Of a stretch of DNA of 7,909 nt, positions 4,658-7,909 are shown piece after piece. The stretch lies in NCBI GenBank assembly GCA_025464125.1, contig JAODLU010000096.1, positions 1 to 7,909 of the forward strand, given 5' to 3'. The notes below the pieces were generated by a model. The model did no database searches, was not told the DNA's origin, and saw nothing but the letters and a program-made list of their open reading frames with translations. Position 1 is the stretch's first letter, and each line of letters opens with the position of its first letter. The position numbers were made by a program, and so were the translations under genes. Origin of the DNA: Microbacteriaceae bacterium (GTDB lineage Bacteria > Actinomycetota > Actinomycetes > Actinomycetales > Microbacteriaceae).

Positions 4658-6748
4658 GTGCCAAATTCCGACTACTCCGCCCGGCACCTCTCGGTGCTCG
4701 AGGGCCTCGAGGCCGTTCGCAAGCGCCCGGGAATGTACATTGGCTCCACGGATTCCCGTGGCCTCATGCACTGCCTGTGGGAGATCATCGACAACTCGGT
4801 GGACGAGGCGCTCGGGGGCAACGGTGACGACATCACGGTCATCCTGCACAAGGACTCCAGCGTCGAGGTTCGCGACAGGGCCAGGGGTATCCCCGTCGAC
4901 ATCGAGCCGAAGACTGGCCTGTCGGGCGTCGAAGTGGTTTTCACCAAACTGCACGCCGGTGGCAAGTTCGGCGGCGGGTCATACGCGGCGTCCGGCGGAC
5001 TGCACGGGGTCGGTGCCTCAGTCGTCAACGCTCTTTCCGAGCGACTCGACGTCGAAGTAGACCGCGAAGGCAAGACGTGGGCCATGTCGTTCCACCGTGG
5101 TGAGCCAGGCATTTTCGCCGACAGCGGTGAGCCCCGTGCCGACGCGCCCTTCACTCCGTTCGTAGCGAACAGTGAGCTGCGGGTCGTGGGCAAGGTCGCC
5201 AAGGGGGTGACGGGAACGCGCATTCGGTACTGGGCCGACCCCCAGATCTTCACCAGGGGCACGACCTTCCAAACTGACGAACTAGTGGCACGTGCCCGCC
5301 AAACGGCATTCCTCGTTCGCGGCCTCGGTCTCGACATCACCGATGATCGCGGCGACGAGCCCACCCGTGAGGTCTTCAGGTTCGACGGGGGCATCTCGGA
5401 GTACGTCGATTTCCTCGCCCCGGACACCGCACTCACCGAAACCTGGCGCATGACGGGCGCAGGGTCATTCACCGAGACGGTTCCAGTGCTCGATGACAAG
5501 GGCCACATGGTTGCGACAGAACTCAGCCGCGACTGTGAGGTCGACATTGCACTTCGCTGGGGCACCGGCTACGACACGGTCTTCCGCAGCTACGTCAACA
5601 TCATCGCGACACCGAAGGGCGGCACACACCAGGCCGGGTTTGAGGCAGGCATGCTCAAGTTCCTGCGCGCCCAGGTCGAGCAGAATTCCCGTCGCCTGAA
5701 GATCGGCTCCAACAGCACAGACAAGCTCGAGAAAGACGACATCCTCGCGGGGCTTACCGCCGTTCTCACTGTTCGTCTCCCTGAGCCGCAGTTCGAGGGA
5801 CAGACGAAGGAGATCCTCGGCACGCCTGCCGTGCGCAACATCGTCGCCAGCGTCGTCGCGAAGACCATGGCCGACAAGTTCGGCTCTCCGAAGCGTGACG
5901 ACAAAACGCAGTCAGCCCTCGTTCTCGACAAGATCGTGGCCGAAATGAAGTCCCGCGTGTCGGCACGCGCGCACAAAGAGACCCAGCGCCGCAAGAACGC
6001 GCTGGAGAACTCGTCACTTCCCGCGAAGCTCGTCGACTGCCGCAGCTCGGATGTCGCGAACAGCGAGCTTTTCATCGTGGAGGGCGACTCCGCTCTCGGC
6101 ACCGCGAAACTCGCCCGCGACAGCGAGTACCAGGCCCTCCTGCCCATCCGCGGCAAGATTCTCAACGTGCAGAAGGCGTCGGTCTCCGACATGCTGTCGA
6201 ACGCCGAGTGCGCCTCCATAATCCAGGTGATCGGCGCGGGTTCCGGTCGCAGCTTCGATCTCACCAGCGCCCGTTACGGCAAGGTGATCATCATGAGTGA
6301 CGCCGACGTCGACGGCGCGCATATCCGCACCCTGCTGCTCACGCTGTTCATGCGGTACATGCCGGAGATGATCAAGGACGGCCGCGTCTACGCGGCGGTG
6401 CCTCCCCTTCACAGGGTTATCGTCATGAATCCCGGAACGAAACCGAACGAGACGATCTACACCTACTCCGAGGCCGAACTGAACGGCGTGCTCGCCGGGC
6501 TCAAGCGCAGCAACAAAAAGTACCAGGACCCCATCCAGCGCTACAAGGGTCTTGGCGAGATGGATGCTGACCAGCTCGCCACGACCACGATGGATCGTGC
6601 ACATCGCACCCTCCGCCGGGTGAATGTGCCGGATGCGGCGAACGCTGAGCGCGTCTTCGAACTGCTGATGGGCAATGATGTCGCTCCACGCAAGGACTTC
6701 ATCATCGCTGGATCAGAGGGCCTGTCTCGCGACAGGATCGACGTCTAA
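4658..6748 (+). CDS. parE: DNA topoisomerase IV subunit B (type IIA topoisomerase ATPase subunit)
   Basis: This 696-aa ATPase/TOPRIM subunit of a type IIA topoisomerase would act with ParC to decatenate chromosomes. The GHKL ATPase includes SVLEGLEAVRKRPGMYIGS, EIIDNSVDEALGG (from Glu42) and the ATP lid GGGSYAASGGLHGVGASVVN (20 residues). The transducer has LTVRLPEPQFEGQTKEILG. The TOPRIM domain has FIVEGDSALGTAKLARDSEY (acidic Glu475) and SDADVDGAHIR (Asp548, 550, 552). The C-terminus has IQRYKGLGEMDADQL and RVFELLMGNDV. EGDSALGT instead of the EGDSAGGS usual in GyrB favours ParE of the actinobacterial type. GyrB cannot be fully excluded without the partner gene. GTG 4658 is chosen over GTG 4649 because the -10-like TAGGGT overlaps 4649 and because homologues have only a few residues before SDYSARHLS. 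No key residue is missing. Confidence 0.93.
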   Translation: MPNSDYSARHLSVLEGLEAVRKRPGMYIGSTDSRGLMHCLWEIIDNSVDEALGGNGDDITVILHKDSSVEVRDRARGIPVDIEPKTGLSGVEVVFTKLHAGGKFGGGSYAASGGLHGVGASVVNALSERLDVEVDREGKTWAMSFHRGEPGIFADSGEPRADAPFTPFVANSELRVVGKVAKGVTGTRIRYWADPQIFTRGTTFQTDELVARARQTAFLVRGLGLDITDDRGDEPTREVFRFDGGISEYVDFLAPDTALTETWRMTGAGSFTETVPVLDDKGHMVATELSRDCEVDIALRWGTGYDTVFRSYVNIIATPKGGTHQAGFEAGMLKFLRAQVEQNSRRLKIGSNSTDKLEKDDILAGLTAVLTVRLPEPQFEGQTKEILGTPAVRNIVASVVAKTMADKFGSPKRDDKTQSALVLDKIVAEMKSRVSARAHKETQRRKNALENSSLPAKLVDCRSSDVANSELFIVEGDSALGTAKLARDSEYQALLPIRGKILNVQKASVSDMLSNAECASIIQVIGAGSGRSFDLTSARYGKVIIMSDADVDGAHIRTLLLTLFMRYMPEMIKDGRVYAAVPPLHRVIVMNPGTKPNETIYTYSEAELNGVLAGLKRSNKKYQDPIQRYKGLGEMDADQLATTTMDRAHRTLRRVNVPDAANAERVFELLMGNDVAPRKDFIIAGSEGLSRDRIDV

Positions 6749-6766
6749 AGGTTTGCGCCGACCGCT

Positions 6767-6792
6767 GTTGCCCCGCACGGATGCGGGGCAAC
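6767..6792. terminator. Bidirectional hairpin terminator between parE and SDR gene
   Basis: GTTGCCCCGCA (6767-6777) pairs perfectly with TGCGGGGCAAC (6782-6792) around the loop CGGA. The 11-bp GC-rich stem lies 18 bp after the parE stop and 5 bp after the end of the converging dehydrogenase gene. There is no T-run on either side, as is common for actinobacterial terminators. It is well placed to serve both genes. Confidence 0.8.
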
Positions 6793-6797
6793 CTGGG

Positions 6798-7592
6798 TCA
6801 GGAAAGCGGTTCGCGCCAGGGTCCTGCGGTGTGACCTCCGTCGACGACGAACTCCGCGCCTGTGCAATACGACGCCTCGTCTGACGCGAGGAAGAGCACC
6901 ATGTTGGCGATTTCTTCCGGTCGGCCGATTCGCTGGATTGGCTGCTTCGAGATCAGCTCATCGAGGGCCTTGCTTTCGAAGGTCTTCTTGGCACCCTTCT
7001 CAGCCTTGGATTCGCCGCGCATGAGAGGAGTGTCGATCATGCCGGGGTGCACCGAGTTGACGCGCACGCCCAACGGACCAAGCTCGAGCGCGATGCTCTT
7101 CGTCATGCCGCGGACTGCGAACTTGGTTGCCACGTAGGTGGTCATACCGCGCACGCCAACCATGCCGTCCATCGACGACATGTTGATGATCGAGCCCTTG
7201 CCCGAAGCGATCAAAGCCGACCGCGCGGCGCGCATGCCGTAGAAGACACCGTGCTGGTTCACAGCCGTGAGCCTGAGCACAGCGTCGAGGTCGACGGTGT
7301 CCAGCGGGCTGAGAAAACCGAACCCTGCATTGTTCACGAGGATGTCGAGCCCTCCGAACCGATCGACAGTGTCTGCTACCGCTGCCGTCCACTGGTCGTA
7401 TTCAGCGACATCGAGATGTACATAGTTTGCGGCGTCTCCCAGCTCCTTAGCCAGTTCACGCCCTGACTGCTCATCGATGTCCGCAAGGGTCACCTTTGCG
7501 CCCTCTTTCACGAACCTGCGAGCTACAGCCTCGCCGATCCCTTTTGCCGCACCCGTAACAAGGGCGACTTTGCCCTCTAGACGACCCGTCAT
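6798..7592 (-). CDS. SDR family NAD(P)-dependent oxidoreductase
   Basis: This 264-aa classical short-chain dehydrogenase has a standard length and a complete site. It shows the Rossmann TGAAKGIG (13-20), Asp38 at the end of the second strand (LADID), which favours NAD over NADP, NNAG (87-90), Asn112, Ser140, and the Y-x-x-x-K pair Tyr153/Lys157 in TYVATK. HPGMIDTPL follows, and the C-terminal VVDGGHTAG is typical. It resembles the FabG / 3-alpha(20-beta)-hydroxysteroid dehydrogenase group, but the substrate cannot be told. ATG 7592 is preceded by GAGGAG (- strand, 7603-7598) at 5 nt. An ATG five bases upstream opens only ATG-CAA-TGA, whose stop overlaps the true start. The frame stays open to 7865, but those extra residues have no SDR similarity. 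The 3' end meets parE at a shared hairpin. Confidence 0.92.
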   Translation of the reverse strand: MTGRLEGKVALVTGAAKGIGEAVARRFVKEGAKVTLADIDEQSGRELAKELGDAANYVHLDVAEYDQWTAAVADTVDRFGGLDILVNNAGFGFLSPLDTVDLDAVLRLTAVNQHGVFYGMRAARSALIASGKGSIINMSSMDGMVGVRGMTTYVATKFAVRGMTKSIALELGPLGVRVNSVHPGMIDTPLMRGESKAEKGAKKTFESKALDELISKQPIQRIGRPEEIANMVLFLASDEASYCTGAEFVVDGGHTAGPWREPLS

Positions 7593-7776
7593 TGCATCTC
7601 CTCTAAAACATCCAGTGCTGTCCTTCGTTGGAGCGAGCACAATCCTCAGGTTATCCGCAAACGTCGGGTTGTTCATCCTGTATGAGATCGGCCGCAGTCT
7701 TGCGTGAATCACCGAACTTCTCGAATGGCGACTCCATCTGGCACTTTGCCCGCAAACCCGGCTTAGAATCCGGTGC
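7593..7776. promoter_or_regulatory. Divergent intergenic region between SDR gene and carboxylesterase gene
   Basis: These 184 bp must hold both 5' regions. An imperfect dyad, GTGCT (7615-7619) with AGCAC (7636-7640) and inner CC/GG pairs, lies 23-48 bp upstream of the SDR start and could be an operator. I could not identify a convincing SDR promoter. No gene is supported here. Confidence 0.3.
7764..7769 (+). promoter_or_regulatory. -10 element TAGAAT for the carboxylesterase gene, leaderless type
   Basis: TAGAAT is close to the consensus TATAAT and ends 7 bp before the GTG at 7777. This is the same spacing as at parE, so the transcript would start at the start codon. There is no Shine-Dalgarno before this GTG, which supports a leaderless mRNA. 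A matching -35 is not evident. Confidence 0.55.
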
Positions 7777-7909
7777 GTGACCACACAAATTGCCCGAACA
7801 AGCGATCTCATTGTCGAAATCAGTGGCGGCGAGCTCGGGGGCACGGCGCTGCGGGCATTGCGCATGTGGCGAGGTATCCCGTACGCGAAACCTCCAGTCG
7901 GCCCGCTGA
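7777..7909 (+). CDS. Carboxylesterase/lipase family protein, N-terminal part (3' end outside window)
   Basis: Forty-four codons are visible. After a short lead, the sequence LRMWRGIPYAKPPVGPL matches the N-terminal signature of type-B carboxylesterases (F/W-x-GIPYA-x-PPVG-x-LRF), alpha/beta-hydrolases that cleave esters. No signal peptide is seen, so a cytoplasmic enzyme is likely. The catalytic Ser, Glu and His lie beyond the window. The GTG at 7777 is chosen because of the TAGAAT -10 seven bases upstream. The alternative GTG at 7773 is in another frame. It is divergent from the SDR gene, which may hint at shared control, but nothing in the sequence proves this. Confidence 0.8.
   Translation, partial: MTTQIARTSDLIVEISGGELGGTALRALRMWRGIPYAKPPVGPL

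Noticed and set aside
4672..5565. - strand open frame (297 codons) inside parE
   Set aside because: It is a Ser/Arg-rich shadow of the ATPase domain of parE with no recognisable motif.
7593..7865. N-terminal extension of the dehydrogenase upstream to 7865
   Set aside because: The SDR domain starts directly after ATG 7592, which has a good Shine-Dalgarno. The extra residues look random and overlap the start of the carboxylesterase gene.
1..7909. tRNA, rRNA, CRISPR array, insertion sequence or attachment site
   Set aside because: None was seen: no clover-leaf gene, no spaced direct-repeat array, no transposase or integrase-like protein, and gene content and codon use look uniform.

Overview
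The window looks chromosomal and actinobacterial. GC is high, GTG starts and leaderless-type promoters are present, and the order parE / small CxxC protein / Alr-like genes / MurT-GatD suggests family Microbacteriaceae. The family assignment is an inference from gene content, not from a marker gene.

Layout. (1) 1-1112, + strand: the 3' end of a MurT-like Mur ligase, overlapping by 4 bases a complete GatD-like amidotransferase subunit. (2) 1153-4483, - strand, read right to left: a 79-aa CxxC zinc-ribbon protein (DUF7455-like), a short Alr-like protein (Alr2, 210 aa), a longer Alr-like protein (Alr1, 344 aa) overlapping it by 4 bases, then after a 125-bp gap an EctB-type L-2,4-diaminobutyrate (DAB) aminotransferase. 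(3) 4658-6748, + strand: the B subunit of topoisomerase IV, ending at a perfect 11-bp hairpin shared with a converging NAD-type short-chain dehydrogenase (6798-7592, -). (4) 7777 to the end, + strand: the start of a type-B carboxylesterase. No stretch over 300 bases lacks a gene.

The striking part is 1-4225. The GatD homologue has Thr where the family has its nucleophilic Cys, and its GGGQDxEQ-type loop is also lost, so it should not release ammonia from glutamine. The two Alr homologues are each defective in a complementary way. Alr1 keeps the PLP lysine barrel but has a clean deletion of the segment carrying the catalytic tyrosine. Alr2 has lost nearly all of the barrel and has Arg in place of the PLP lysine, but keeps the C-terminal domain with that tyrosine. 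Alr active sites are built from the Lys of one subunit and the Tyr of its partner, so an Alr1-Alr2 heterodimer would have exactly one complete site. Next to them lies a DAB-forming aminotransferase with no ectA or ectC in view.

Hypothesis: this locus makes type-B peptidoglycan, in which the alpha-carboxyl of D-Glu2 carries a diamino-acid bridge instead of being amidated. EctB would supply L-DAB, the Alr1/Alr2 pair would produce D-DAB (or another D-diamino acid), and the MurT/GatD-like pair would act as an amino-acid ligase on D-Glu2 instead of an amidase. The residue losses are seen in the sequence. Alr and MurT/GatD mechanisms and type-B chemistry are established knowledge. The pathway assignment is inference.
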